A stretch of DNA of 64,000 bases from Mucor racemosus (GCA_027405735.1 JAPEHQ010000022.1:124001-188000); one strand, 5' to 3'; positions 46,138 through 58,243 are shown, numbered from the stretch's first letter. Notes: generated by a model from the letters alone, not told the origin. Translations and numbers: made by a program.

Positions 46138-47459
46138 ACTTTTGACCTACTAGAAAAGTTGATTTATTAGTAAAATCAATTATTAATAACAAGCTAATAA
46201 GTAATAATTATGATGTATCTTTGATAGTTGGTAGTGATATACAAGACAACATCTTGTTTTCCTCTTCTTAGCTGTTGGCCACTAAATAGAAATAAATGCT
46301 TTTTAGAAACTAATGGACTAACATGAGTTTATTCATTTATTCAAATCAAGTCAACACTATACATACTTTTATAACCACCAATTTTCTGCAGGTAAATATT
46401 GACTTTAGACCAAAAAAGCATTAATTATAACGTTAGTGATGGAACAAATGACTAAGTCTTGGATGCTTTTTTTGTTCGAAAAAAATATTATAAAGCGCCC
46501 TAATATTAACAGTTAATAATTTATTTCCAAATAAACAGTAGGAAAAACATGTACTTGTACCTGCTACTTGATTTCAGTTTATAAAAAATATTAGTCTTTT
46601 ATTAGTTGTAGCTTTGAACATAAATAAAAGTGTGAAGAAGAAAGAAAAGTAATTATAAATCAATTAATTTTGTGCGTTACAAACAGAAATTCACAAAGGC
46701 ATAAACACTTTTAGTGTTGTCAAACAGGTTGCTGTCGTTGTTCCCATTTGGTCCCCGAAAGAAGAACATGGGCAGAACTCTTTCAAACCCCAAATTTCAA
46801 ATTGATATATCTCGTCAATAAGGCAATTTTGTTGAATCAGAGTAACTTACATCTGTTTTAAACCATTCAAATTATCTTCGTTATTAATTATATTATGGTT
46901 GTTCCGCACAGCCCCTTAAAATAGTAGTAGTCAGAACAAAGCATACAGTATATAGTTGTCCGTGTTACTTGTCGGTTTGACAGTTGCAAATAAATACATG
47001 AGATGTATATTGAATCGATTTCTTACCTTTTTTTTTTCAATTGAATTACTGCACTTTTGCAACAAAATGATTTGCGATTTACGCGTATTGTTTACATTCG
47101 GGGCACTTTTTTCATGATAGTAAGGATGTTTTCTCTTTTATTTTTACAAATCCGAAAACAAATCAAAGATATTTATTTTCATCAAGTGCAGGATGTTTCA
47201 ATGATGGAAAGTAAACAAAGCCTACTTTTTATCAATGAACATTGGAACACATTTTGTTGATTTACAGGAAATCAGCATTCGATACCACAGTGGGGTTGCA
47301 TATAATTTTGTAGCAAAATTTACGACAAATCTAATGGTGCTAGTTACAACGGCTAAAGATACGTATATCTCGTAAAAAATCAATTGAGACAACTTTACGC
47401 CTTACTCCTTGAAATGAACGAAAAGGAAAAAGATGTTGATTGATTACACAAAAAAATAT
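46138..47459. other. Intergenic, no gene established
   Basis: AT-rich. A 67-codon frame at 47057-47260 (MQQNDLRFTR) has no recognisable domain. About 46700-46820 is more balanced in composition and contains CATTTGGTCCCCGAAAG, but no frame runs through it. Confidence 0.35.
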
Positions 47460-47770
47460 ATAAAAAAAAAGAGACTTTCTTCCCTTTGTTTTGTCTCTCT
47501 TTTTCCTCATCTCTCACTTACTCTCACATCAAGTCCTCATTCAATGATAGCTATCATGTAAGTCCAATTGTATATTTATAATAAAACCAAGCAGTGTTAA
47601 CATCTCTTATATGAGTAGCTAATGATTCAAGTCTGGTTCTCTCTGGTGCTCTCTGGTGTCTATTAGATAGTTTATTAGATTAAATTATTAGATTAGTTTA
47701 TTAGTTTAGCTTTACTTTTTTACCCTTCTTACCCTTTTTGCATTTTCTTTAGCTCTTTCCATGGGGTTTT
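47460..47770 (+). promoter_or_regulatory. CT-rich promoter-like tract without a recognisable gene
   Basis: 47472-47535 is strongly pyrimidine-rich (for example TCTCTCTTTTTCCTCATCTC), like the stretch in front of true genes here. It is followed by ATG at 47544 and a perfect-looking donor GTAAGT 14 bases later. A second CT-rich tract (47708-47758) ends in TTTCTTTAG and CATGGGG. No coding continuation is found, so this could be a truncated gene, a non-coding transcript or chance. Confidence 0.25.
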
Positions 47771-47805
47771 TTAATGGCACTTGATAGATTGAGGTCTGTA
47801 TCTGC

Positions 47806-47972
47806 GTGTGTGTGAGTGAGTGTGTGTGTTTGTGTGTGTGAGTGTATGTGTGTGTCTGTGTGTCTGTGTGTCTGTGTGTGTCTGTGGTCTTCTGTCTGTG
47901 GTCTTCTGTCTGTGGTCTTCTGTCTGTGGTCTTCTGTCTGTGGTCTTCTGTCTGTGGTCTTCTGTCTTTTTT
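47806..47972 (+). repeat. (TG)n microsatellite followed by a 14-bp minisatellite
   Basis: 47806-47884 is (TG)n with scattered A/C changes, then GTCTTCTGTCTGTG repeats about six times to 47970, followed by a T run. Open frames on both strands here only translate the repeats. Confidence 0.9.
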
Positions 47973-49289
47973 TTTTGGGTTTCAGTGTACCTTTTTCCCC
48001 ATAGAAATGAGATTTTTTTCACCTGAGAAAAATAACGATGGTTATCGTTTAAATGCTTGTAGCAATAAAACAAATCATAGCGCAACGCATGATAAAAGAG
48101 CAATTCACTTAAAAACCTAAATATAAATGAAAAACCTTAATTTACTATGCATTTTATTTTAGATGCTGTGTGGTAAATTTATTTTAATTGAACATGGCAT
48201 TTGTGATGGATATGTGTAGTAGTATTACTTGTTGAACATGTATTTCTTTTGGATATGTATGTATAGTGACATCGCTTGTTGTGTATTAATTTTATTTGGA
48301 AGTATAAGAGTAGTAATATCAATTGTTAATAAATGAAGTTCTTTTGAGATGTATACATTTGTTTTCCAGTTGGATATCCTTACAGTATTTTTTAATATAT
48401 TATCATTAAAATAGTTTTATAAACAAAATGAATACATACTACTAGTAAGTATATATTTATGCTTTCCAATTGAAATTTGGATAGTGTGTATCATTAAATA
48501 CTTCTATATAATATACTTCTTGAGACATACTGTACACCCCGCCTTAAATGCTTTTATTTCAATTGATTGATTTGTGCGCTTTTTTTTTAGTTGCATATGG
48601 GCATTGTGTTTATTATATGGAGTTTAAAGGACCAAGAATCTTTACCAGATATCTCGTATCTCGAGGTTTTACATTTCCACAATCAAATTTCCACATTTCG
48701 CTGTGTGTCATTTCCAAATAATGTATTGAAAAGGTGTAGTTTGATACTGTTGCTTCCTTTTTCCACTTGAATAAATGCAAAATAAAAAGTGCCATATCGT
48801 ACCTGAAATAATACCATTAGATCTTGGTTTGTTACTCTCGTTTACTATGTTACAAAATCTATAATAAACTCTTTAAATTTATGAGTTTTCTTTTTCATTG
48901 TTTAAAAATCGAGACTTTGCTGCAATACACCAGCGAAAAATCAAGATGCAATAATGCTGATTCTAGCTAGATGTACTTGCTAAAAGGTGATCTTCAATAT
49001 ATTTGTGTATATATCAAAAAAATCGAAAACTTTTTATGTTTAATATCTTATTGGATATTTTCAATAAAATTAGTGTATTAACTATGTATTTTGCAATCTC
49101 AAACTATAATAGTGCTAACATATTCCTTTCTATAGCAATTTAGATTTTTAAAATATCTTGATTTTTGGTGACAATTTATTCCACACATTTCGATATATAA
49201 TTCTAAACGTCAAATCTAGTTTCAACAATTGTAGAGGGAAAAAACCAGCCAAAAAGCATGAATATTTGTACTGGTAATCAATTTTAGCA
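47973..49289. other. Intergenic, nothing recognised
   Basis: AT-rich unique sequence. Short open stretches around 48600-48800 on either strand show no family motif. Confidence 0.35.
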
Positions 49290-50340
49290 GAAACTTGTTT
49301 TCAAAAACAGTACCCATCCATTCAACATTGTCCCGGCTACAAATTTTATTAAATAAAGCAAGGATGGTTGCTATAGTGATTTTTTCATAAATTTGAATAA
49401 TGCCAAAATGGCCAGCTCTAAATTGAGAAACCGCATTTCAAATGAAAATAACCCGAGAAACTACTAAGTTATTGTTATAATGTTTATTAAGTAAAGTCTA
49501 CTTTATTTTTCATTCTATACCAGGATATCTATGTTTTGGATCGTTGTGAAGACTTTTTTATTTTTTTATAAATTTTGTGAGAGTACCTTTTCGGGTATGG
49601 AGATCCATGAAGGAATGGCAAGTATGCAAAGCTAAGACCATAAGATAGCACGCATTAGCGTCTATCTAACGAATTTTTTCTCGTCAAAAAATATTGATTT
49701 TTCGTCGAGAAACTAGAGATTGAATAATTAATTTTTGGTGATACAAAAAAGGATCTATTTTGGACGAGGATATACAAGGATTAATTTTCCGTGATACAAA
49801 AAAATGATCAAAAAAAATGCATACCCCACAAAAAATAGGACTACAACTACGTATAAATACTCATTTTGTAGATAATTTTGCTGCGTATAATGTGAAAATA
49901 AAATATTTTAGGGTTGCATTTGAATTAAGGGTACTTTTTGATCAAAAACCGTTAAAATTTGACATTAAATTTACTAGAGATTTTATGAGAAAATTATTTT
50001 CAAAGCCTACACAGATCGATTCAGAATTAAAAACTGAACCCAAGATATTTAATACGCTAGTTCAACTTACTATGTATTTTTGTGAGTAATTAAACATACA
50101 AGGATTTTTTTGGATTTTTTTGGATTTTTTTTCCATTTAAATACTTTTTGGATTCAAGCTCAGTTACATGTGCATATCTGATTATACAATTTTATATGGT
50201 GATATTCAAAATCGGAGCGTGCCTCCATTTCAATAGATAATCAGAAAATAAAAAATGTAGGACTATGCTTGATATGTTACAGAATACTGACAAAAGACTT
50301 ATTTCTATTCATGTTGATTTCTCAGCTAGTATAAAGGCTT
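49290..50340 (-). repeat. Dispersed repeat R4, copy b
   Basis: Reverse-complement copy of 23740-24800: CATTCTATACCAGGATATCT near 49510, TTTTTCGTCGAGAAACTAG near 49697, ACGAGGATATACAAGGATT near 49763, GGGTACTTTTTGATCAAAA near 49928 and CCATTTCAATAGATAATC near 50226. A 90-codon frame (49817-50089) is AT-biased and not conserved as protein in the other copy. Confidence 0.7.
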
Positions 50341-50620
50341 CAAAAGTGAAACACTTGCTTTTAGCCGCTTAAAAACTCAACCTAAGATTTCAAATATCTC
50401 AGGTTTTAGTAAGCTTTCTCGCAAAATTTCTAAGCTAAATCTTCTTGTTTTTTCAATGTTCTATTACATATTAAAGTTTCAAGGGTGGTTTTGGTTTTCG
50501 TTTTTGTACTGTATGCGTTTTCATATTTTCATTTCCATAGCAACTTCTAGAGGCTAAAACTTTTTTTGTAATCCTTCAGATCGGCACTAAAATTAACTAC
50601 GATTGCAATGGATAGCCATT

Positions 50621-51451
50621 TGGATCTATATCCGATGGTCTATCAGAATTCTTATATATACATTAATGGCTGATCTATCAATTTAGAAAACCTGTATAAC
50701 CAAGATGTTTAACAGGGGAATCAAATAAAGTTACCTTCCATTCGTCTATCATCATGCTTCTATTATTTAATAGTAGCATGATTCTAGTAGAGTCGTGTTT
50801 CGATTTAGTGGACTCAAAAATATGGGATTTTTGATTTAAGAGACACTACTTTAAACCCTCCCTTTTTTTTCGTAATTTTACTGCATAAATCCACTGAATC
50901 GATCCAGTGGATAATGGACAGTTTCGTATCTTTTAGTCCACTATATTGGTAAAATATAAATACCATTGGATGAAACTGTATTTAGTTGATAACAGCTTGA
51001 TCTGATAGCCATGAAATTAGAAGAAATATGGGGAATAACCAAATCACTTGTCTAATTTACTTCAGTTTCTTGGTAAATTTCTTGTAGTCATCTGTTTAAT
51101 TAGTTGCTTGAATTTGAAAACCTTTATTATCAATATTATTTAATACTATCAACTAGTAATGCCTTTTTATTCCCATTTTTTGACCCAATATAAAGGAAAA
51201 TGATTTATTCTATTTCGTGGAAACCTCGATTTTGTGGACACTTTTCTCCCTCCAAACGATTTCACTAATTCGAATCACAACTGTGCTGGAATCATACTTT
51301 ATTATTGGATAGTAGCATGATGATAAACGAATGGAAGGTAACTTTATTTGATTCCCCTGTTAAACATCTTGGTTATACAGGTTTTCTAAATTGATAGATC
51401 AGCCATTAATGTATATATAAGAATTCTGATAGATCATCGGATATAGATCCA
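50621..51451. mobile_element. Non-autonomous element with ~160-bp terminal inverted repeats
   Basis: The left end (50621-50782) starts TGGATCTATATCCGATGG and includes CCTGTATAACCAAGATGTTT and AAAGTTACCTTCCATTCGT. All of this returns inverted at 51292-51451, ending ATATAGATCCA. The element is 831 bp and flanked by ATT on each side, a possible 3-bp target duplication. The roughly 500 bp between the arms have no transposase frame. Short inner blocks (TTCGATTTAGTGGACTC and CGATTTTGTGGACAC) are also partly inverted. It is best described as a MITE or foldback element of unknown superfamily. Confidence 0.8.
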
Positions 51452-51514
51452 ATTATAACTAACCCCGTAATAATTGTCGTATATTTTCAGGATTGATAAA
51501 TAGTACTTAAAAAA

Positions 51515-51990
51515 GAATACAATTATAAAAGAATGAGTAATTAATCAGTTCTTCAACTGTATAATAAAAATAAGATATCGTTTATTTAGATGTAAAAGTA
51601 TGGCCTTTTATATTGATTTGACATTGAGATCCTGAGATGTAATTTAAGGCACTATTGAACCATTGGATCTGTTTGATAGTAATCTATGGATTGAAATAGA
51701 TCAATCATAATTTAACCGTTCTTGCAGAGCTTGTTAGTTGTCTTGTTTCAATGCTGCGTTAAATATGCTTGGATGTTGATTTGATAACTACTTGATTGGT
51801 TAACTGCTGGGATGAAATAGCGTGGTGTCATAATTGAGGTCAAAGCGTTCTTGGTAATTACTGGATTAAACTTGATACGCTAGGAGTTTCTTATATCCGA
51901 TATCAAGACTTGCACTTCAATACATGTCGTAGTCAATAGATTGTAAGATGTATTGATACTGTAGAAGGTGATAATGTATGATACTAGTAG
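51515..51990 (-). repeat. LTR-like repeat L2, copy b
   Basis: Reverse-complement copy of 24850-25320, for example GAGATGTAATTTAAGGCACT, TTGTCTTGTTTCAATGCTGC and GGTTAACTGCTGGGATGAAA. No internal retrotransposon region is attached. Confidence 0.65.
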
Positions 51991-52009
51991 GCGGAATACA
52001 ACAATAATC

Positions 52010-53060
52010 AACTTTTAGGATTTATCTTTGACGCTGCTAAATAGATAAAATTTAGTTGCATCACCCTACCTATTCTTAAATTTATATTATTTCTCACGAA
52101 AGTCTCAAAAACAGGTAAAATTTTCTGCTTTTTTCCTTGAAAACTGTGTCTCATTTTTCACCACTACTCAACGTTTTCTTTCATTAAACAACACCAAGAA
52201 AAAATTATATGCCAATGTACCTGAGATGTTCAGCTTTAATCCAAAAACAAGTATCCGAAAATATCCTATTTTTTGCAGTTGGTATAACGTTTTCAGCGCT
52301 AATGTTTCAGATGTTTACACGTATTTTACTGATAAGAATTGAAAACTTGAGCTTTCATATCTTTGCAAAGCATTAAGTTATACGAGCATTTTTTAATAAT
52401 AAAACTTACTTGTTTTAACGTGCTCTATAACATATTTCGATGTAAAAAAATTCTGAGCACCTTTATTTTTTTTTATTTTTTTTGGCATTTCTATAGTAAG
52501 TTTCGAAATATTGGTTAAATTGAGCAACATTTTTTTCATATTCATGTCATCAAGCTCGTTGAGCTCTCTCGGATCCAATTTAATTTTTTTAAAATTATTG
52601 ATTTTTCGTCGAGATATCCTCAAAAATGTGTACAAAGGAATACCTTCACTTCTGGCCTCAATTTTTCCCTTGTATACCCTCATCCCAAATTCTGAATTTC
52701 AAAAAAATCTGGACAAAATGCTAGTTTTCTCTATGAAAAATAAAGCTAGAAGATTCACCAATGGCTCCATCGATAGATAATTTTACGGAAAATTGTCTTC
52801 ATTTGATATATTTGAAACATGCTTATAAAATGTGATCTGCATCTTCAAAAAACTTCCAAATTTTCAATCGCATTTTAGACAGAATTTAATGTGAATCATT
52901 TGTCAACATTTTGTTTAAATAGATGCAAAATTTAAAGTTGTACAAAAAACATTTAACGCACTAATTGAACTGATTTTGCAGTTCATGAGCATTTAAACGA
53001 TTTTGTTTTTTGAATCATTTTTTGATCAATTTCATAATAAATTTATTTTTAAATGCAGCT
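52010..53060 (+). repeat. Dispersed repeat R1, copy e
   Basis: Landmarks are GACGCTGCTAAATAGATAAA, CAAGTATCCGAAAATATCCT near 52248, GAGCTCTCTCGGATCC near 52560, TTTTTCGTCGAGATATCCTC near 52603 and TATACCCTCATCCC near 52674. The conserved small frame is open at 52511-52780, and the opposite strand is open at 52393-52683. It runs on into R3. Confidence 0.75.
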
Positions 53061-53079
53061 ACCATAGGCTGTAAACTGT

Positions 53080-53329
53080 AATGGAACTATTTTTTTTTGA
53101 TTATCTCAACAAAAAATTAATATTTCTCGCTGAAACAAAAAATGCAGAGTAGTTCGCGGTTGGATCTATTATTTTATAAATGTAAAAAAAAAAAAGATAA
53201 TACCTTAATTAAGATGCTCATCAATTTTTTACAATTAATTTTAGGTTAGCTGGATTTTGGTCAATATTTGGCCAGTCCACTTACATTTTAGTCTTAAATC
53301 TTTCATTTTTGGGCACATATCAACGGCCC
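53080..53329 (+). repeat. Dispersed repeat R3, copy e (cut by a solo LTR fragment)
   Basis: Follows R1 copy e: TATCTCAACAAAAAATTAAT near 53102, CTGAAACAAAAAATGCAGAG, then the TTTTGGTCAATATTTGG block. It stops abruptly at 53329 where the S1 LTR fragment begins. Confidence 0.6.
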
Positions 53330-53706
53330 TGCAGTAAAATAAGGGATAAAAAGCGATAAAAGAATACTATCAAAATCCTTCTTTATTAAAATATAGATAA
53401 TAATGTGCAATAAAATGGTTATTCTACGTCTCTATTTATATTATTTGGTGATTATTTATTGTCTGATAATTGTATTGCAATTGTCAATGGTTCCATTACT
53501 TTTGAGTATAAATATTGGGTTGTCTGGTTATTGATTTAGTGGATCAGGAACGGCGATTTAAATATATTCTGTCAATTATGCTTTCAGAACAGCCCTTACT
53601 TATTCTATTTGATGAGCATGTACTTTTTATGTTTTATTTGAGATACTCCACATTACTTTAGTATTTTAACATCTATTATTTGAGTATTATTACCCAATGC
53701 TTGCAA
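53330..53706 (-). mobile_element. Truncated solo LTR, family S1, copy c
   Basis: Reversed relative of 6686-7168: begins TGCAGTAAAATAAGGG (complement of the LTR 3' end) and holds TTATTTGGTGATTATTTATTG and CAGAACAGCCCTTACTTATT. It loses similarity near 53706, so about 100 bp of the LTR 5' end are missing and no target duplication can be seen. Confidence 0.7.
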
Positions 53707-54400
53707 TGCCGTACCCGTTGACATCCTGTATAGCTTCTGCACGTATTCTAAGATGCAGATTAATCACCAAGGATGATTATCAATTCATCCAAGACTTCAT
53801 GCTCTGGCTAAAGATTTGTTATTGTATACATCTGAAAATAGGGAAAAAATAACCCTCTGGTAATGCTTCTTCTGCCACTATTTTTTTCTTTTTGCGGCTT
53901 CCTCGATTGAAAGATAAGTGCTCTTACGCTTCTTTGGATGAAAAGATCATATTACTCTTGTCACTGGTCACTTAAAGAAGCCAATTAATAGGTTAATATC
54001 CTATTATTACCAGCAAACAGAAAAAAACTTAAAAAAAGAGTAGTAGGTATTTATCTGTATTATACTTAGTATGTGGTCTCTTTCCATTATCATTGTTTGT
54101 ATCCAATTTCTGAAACTACGTGATCTGTTCGAATGCATCATTTGTCGCATGTATTATCAGAACTTACCGTCAACGCTTTCATTAACTTCAGCAATATCTC
54201 ATCATCAACTATCAAGTCGAGATCCAGAAAGTTCTGTTTCATATCATCATGGCACTAGGTGAGATTAACATCCTCCATAGTAAGAAACATTTCTTCGCTG
54301 TGCTGGTTTTTGATGAGCAGCAGTATGTTATCCAGGGCACTTAAGTTTATGATTCGGTAAGTTAGAAAGGCTTGGTTTCTGATTGAATATAAACTTACAA
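53707..54400 (+). pseudogene. Degenerate coding relic, possibly a transposon-linked Ulp1-like protease
   Basis: Short open pieces in different frames. 53708-53830 gives LTSCIASARILRCRL and FIQDFMLWLK. 54189-54358 gives QQYLIINYQVEIQKVLF, then KKHFFAVLVFDEQQYVIQGT, a stop, then VYDSV. The HFF.vlVFD...VYDS order resembles the catalytic His to YDS region of C48 (Ulp1/SENP) cysteine proteases, which are often carried by large fungal DNA transposons. Only a fragment is present and the match is weak. Confidence 0.35.
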
Positions 54401-55030
54401 AAGCTGTTGTAAATTTCCGTTGATGAAAAATCCTTGTGATTCAGCTACATTATATCATAAATTTCGTTGAGAATACTGTATTTAAAGTTTGACATTTTAA
54501 GATTAGTTTACTTTTTAGTGTTAAGAAGTAATAAGTAAAGTTTAATTCAACATCTGTGATTGTGGTTATTTAATATATAATTATTATTGTTTATTTATTT
54601 AATAATTGAGTTTATTACTTTAACCATCAGGAGGTTATATTACATTGGGACATGCCATTTTGTTTTTCATATAACTTGCTTTGTATGTAATGTATAGTAC
54701 GGGGTTCCGGCACGCATCGTGCTTGATCAACTTGTTCTATGGTAATTTTTTCTTATTGTAAAAAAAAAATGGAACCTGGATCCCCCATTTATTTACTATA
54801 GAAAGCTTTTCGATTGCATAATAACCCTTACGCTTATTCTTCAAACAGCAAGGATCCACTGTATGCTATAATGATAGTTGTTTGATTATGGTTAAACATC
54901 CGTTCAGTATTTTCTACGTCCGATATAATACCTCTTGTTTAGAGAGTTTCCCTACACGATTTAACTTATAAATTCAGAAAATACAAGTACGTATTACTAT
55001 CCTGATATATAGTAGCTGCGCACATATTTT
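54401..55030. other. Intergenic, nothing recognised
   Basis: AT-rich sequence with no open frame of interest and no copy of the repeat families. Confidence 0.3.
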
Positions 55031-55306
55031 TTTGCTTTCAGTCAAGGGTCAAAAATAGATATTTCTTGCACATTTTTGGAAGAAATGCGTATTTTAATTG
55101 ATTGCGTCGGCGTCCCGAATACCGAAATTATTCCTGGACTTCCAGAATTATTACAAATGCCAATTTCGAAAGGAATACGAGTGCTTTTTCGAGAACCCTT
55201 CAAGAATCTTATGATAACTACAACTAATAGTAAATTGAGTAATGCAGTGTTTTTTTCTCCGTCTATAGATGTTATCTTTGATACAATAATTGCTCATAAA
55301 TTCTGA
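55031..55306 (+). pseudogene. Unassigned open stretch behind a splice-acceptor-like site
   Basis: After TTTTTGCTTTCAG near 55041 the frame is open to the stop at 55304-55306, reading DISCTFLEEMRILIDCVGV then NTEIIPGLPELLQMP and IRVLFREPFKNLM. Composition and codon use are protein-like, but I recognise no family and find no upstream exon. It may be the last exon of a broken gene or transposon. Confidence 0.3.
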
Positions 55307-57246
55307 GGCTACTTGGGAACAAAATAATTAAGCTCCAAGCAGTTATTGCATACTATATCGAGATCCTATCATAAGTTTACATCAATATATGGTACCTTGG
55401 TATAATGCATTTTTATTTTGAGTAATGCATTTTTATTATCATCCTTCAGATTTTTGATGAAGGCAATAAAACATCAATTATCATCTAGATCAAGTAAATA
55501 ACATTAGATTAAATGCATAGAACGAGAACAATCTTTCGGTAACATTTTAAACATCAGCAATAGTCGAACCTCACTAAAGCAAGGCAGTTTCAGCTGTTTT
55601 GACGCAGCGGTAGCAGCTTTTGTTCGCAATTAATAACATTAAGTACTTTTTTTCATAGATCTTTTGATGTATCTGGGTACCGTCGATGAAGAGTTACTGA
55701 ATGATTCTTGTTTTGCGACAATAAAAGCACATGAATTGAGTTTCAAGCGGGCTAGAACAGCGCAAGGAAAAAAATAGGTGGATCATTTTTGATATGACAT
55801 TGATAATATACAAAAGATTTTTATAGTCTCATTTCTTTTAGTTCTGACAATACTTGTTGTTAGATTAAACAACTAAAAGGCTCTTGTTTTATAGAGTATT
55901 TTTATATTTTGGTATACATTAGCAATTTATTTATTTAGTTCAACTATAACTGGATTAAGGGTTTTGTGAAACAGAGGGCAATTCTAGACGCCTGATCTTT
56001 AAATTAATCAATTACTGGTTCAAATGCTGTTTTGGCTTGCTTTTTGTAATCTGTGTATCAGGTACCATCATTTAAAAGTAAAAATATGGTCTCATACAAA
56101 GCTGAGCATATAGAAATGCGCAATCCCTGTATAAATGCCGTTTATTTACTCAGAATGTAAATGTAATTGTGCTTGATCATGTATAGAAAGAAAACAGAGT
56201 ATACATGCAATATATGTTTTGTTATATTCGGCTTCTTTTTATTTTAAAATGATGATGATGATGATGATATATCGATAAAAATGTTCACATGTGGAGTTGG
56301 TAATTGTCAAGTTACATATGATAGGTTATTAAAAAAGCTTTTTATAGCTCTTCAGATTCAAGAAATTTACCGTTCTCAAGTGCCACTGATGAAGCAAAGA
56401 GGCGTATTAAGTAGCTACTTTTATTGCAATTATCTCTTAATAAGAAAGATATATGTTTTTACGCCAACCACTTTGATCAAATAAATAAAAGGAAACTATA
56501 GGCATGATATAATATGGCATGCAGATGTTGTCAATGGTTCCTCTTTTTATGTTACTTTGCTGCACAAGTATGATGACACATACGTGATTCATTATATTGT
56601 GCATATTAGTTTACATGCGTATGATAAGTAGATGCCGTTTAACGTTATATTATTTTGTCTCCTTTTTTATTCAAACACAAAAAAAAAATTACTGGCTTAT
56701 GGTTACATTTAGATGAAGTGGGGAGCTTTAATGAAAAGGGATTAATTCCGGAATTTCGTGCTGTAAAATGTATTGTTATATGATTATGATTTGTTTATAC
56801 ATGATCATCTACCTCAATAAGATGAAAAATTGAACTATATTTATATAATAATTATTCAATTAATATATTATATCTTTTTTGTTGGAATTATGGAAATGTT
56901 AGAAGAATTTCATTGCTTTTTCTTGTATTGTATCACATTGTACAGAATATCAATTTTAAACATTTTTTAAAGATACATAGTCTACGAAAATAGTTTTTTT
57001 AGGTCAATGGATAATGTAGCACACATCTTGAAGGATTACAAGGCTAAATTTTACCAGGAAAGAATTATTTGATTAAGCACTTTTTCATTCGGATATTCAA
57101 TCTAATTTTATTCTTGAAAGATTATAAAATAGAATCTGTAGAAAAAATTGTTTTTCTTCTTCTCTTTCTTCTTGATTGCCTCCAACTTCTTTACCCTTCT
57201 TTCTTCTCCCTTTTTTGACAACATTTTATAACTAATATAGACATAT
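55307..57246. other. Intergenic; ends with the CT-rich promoter region of the secreted-protein gene
   Basis: Mostly AT-rich with no established gene. A (GAT)n run at 56249-56267 precedes a 67-codon frame (56281-56484, MFTCGVGNCQVTYD) with no known domain. The last 100 bases (57147-57230) are very pyrimidine-rich (TTCTTCTTCTCTTTCTTCTT) and likely contain the promoter and 5' leader of the next gene. Confidence 0.4.
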
Positions 57247-58113
57247 ATGCTACATTTTAAATGTTGTTGGTTGTTGCTAGCATTCCTAGTCCTACCTTCA
57301 GCTATTATCGCATTACCATATCCTAATGATCGACAACAGCTTCATTTTGTTGACATCAATCAGTTTTCTCAATTTTTTTCATCGCATCTCTTTTTTGATC
57401 ACCTTGATGGAACATTGACTGTTTTATCAAAACGTATATCTCAACATTTCCAAAGTCTCATCCAGGTTACAATACAGCCATTAGGAGGTGGCCCAAATGA
57501 TGATTTCGAAGTAGATGTTGATTTATTAAAAGGTCAACTGCAAGGTGCTGTTGGTTGTAAGTGTTTGTGGTACCTTTTAATTAAAACTCCGCTAATATTG
57601 TAAACTATAGCTTTCATCGAGGATTCGCTACCTACTATTTGGAATACACGCTCAAATGTCATTGATAAATCTTCCCTTAGTCAATATATTGAAAAAACAA
57701 CGTCTGAATATTGTACTATAACTATGGATAATACTCTCATGAGTACATGCATACAAAACAATGCAAATGAAATTGTTACTCGCGTAGATCAATATATTCA
57801 AAATCATGTTAAACATATCTTGACGTTGATAGTTATGGAGGATCTTCCACCTTTATTTCAGACAACTCAATCACATGTAAATGGCATCTTGGCTCATTTC
57901 AATCATTATCTTGTAAAAAATAGAGATCGAAAATCATTTAAAGAAACAACAACAACAACAACAACAAACACTATTGTTATTCAACAAAATTTGGAAAATT
58001 CAGTTGAACTGATTACATATTTGGAAATGGCAGTAAATTTATATCATCAATCACTTGAAGATGCATCGCATTCTTCGCTTCAGAAGTTTATTTCACTTGC
58101 TCGAGTCAATTAA
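57247..58113 (+). CDS. Predicted secreted protein of unknown function, 270 aa, 2 exons
   Basis: Exons 57247-57556 and 57611-58113 join to 813 nt. The N-terminus MLHFKCCWLLLAFLVLPSAI is a typical signal peptide, probably cut after the alanine near residue 22, where LPYPNDRQQ begins. The mature protein is about 250 residues, mostly helical in appearance, with three cysteine candidates (EYCTIT, STCIQ) but no family signature. A Thr run (KETTTTTTTNT) is encoded by (ACA)n near 57950. A secreted or cell-surface role follows from the signal peptide alone. The gene is convergent with the Nudix gene; their stops are 130 bp apart. Confidence 0.75.
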
Positions 58114-58243
58114 AATATGCACATAATATACTACAATATACATAACAAACACTCTCATTTACATATTATACAACATTTTCTTATAGCATTATTTATTTAT
58201 TTGTATACATAGATCTCAACAATAATAAAAATAAAAAAACTAT

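Noticed and set aside
47771..48120. Open frames of 62-110 codons on both strands over the (TG)n and 14-bp minisatellite
   Set aside because: They translate simple repeats into SVCVCVC- or DRRPQTEDH-type runs in several frames at once; no gene start or composition supports them.
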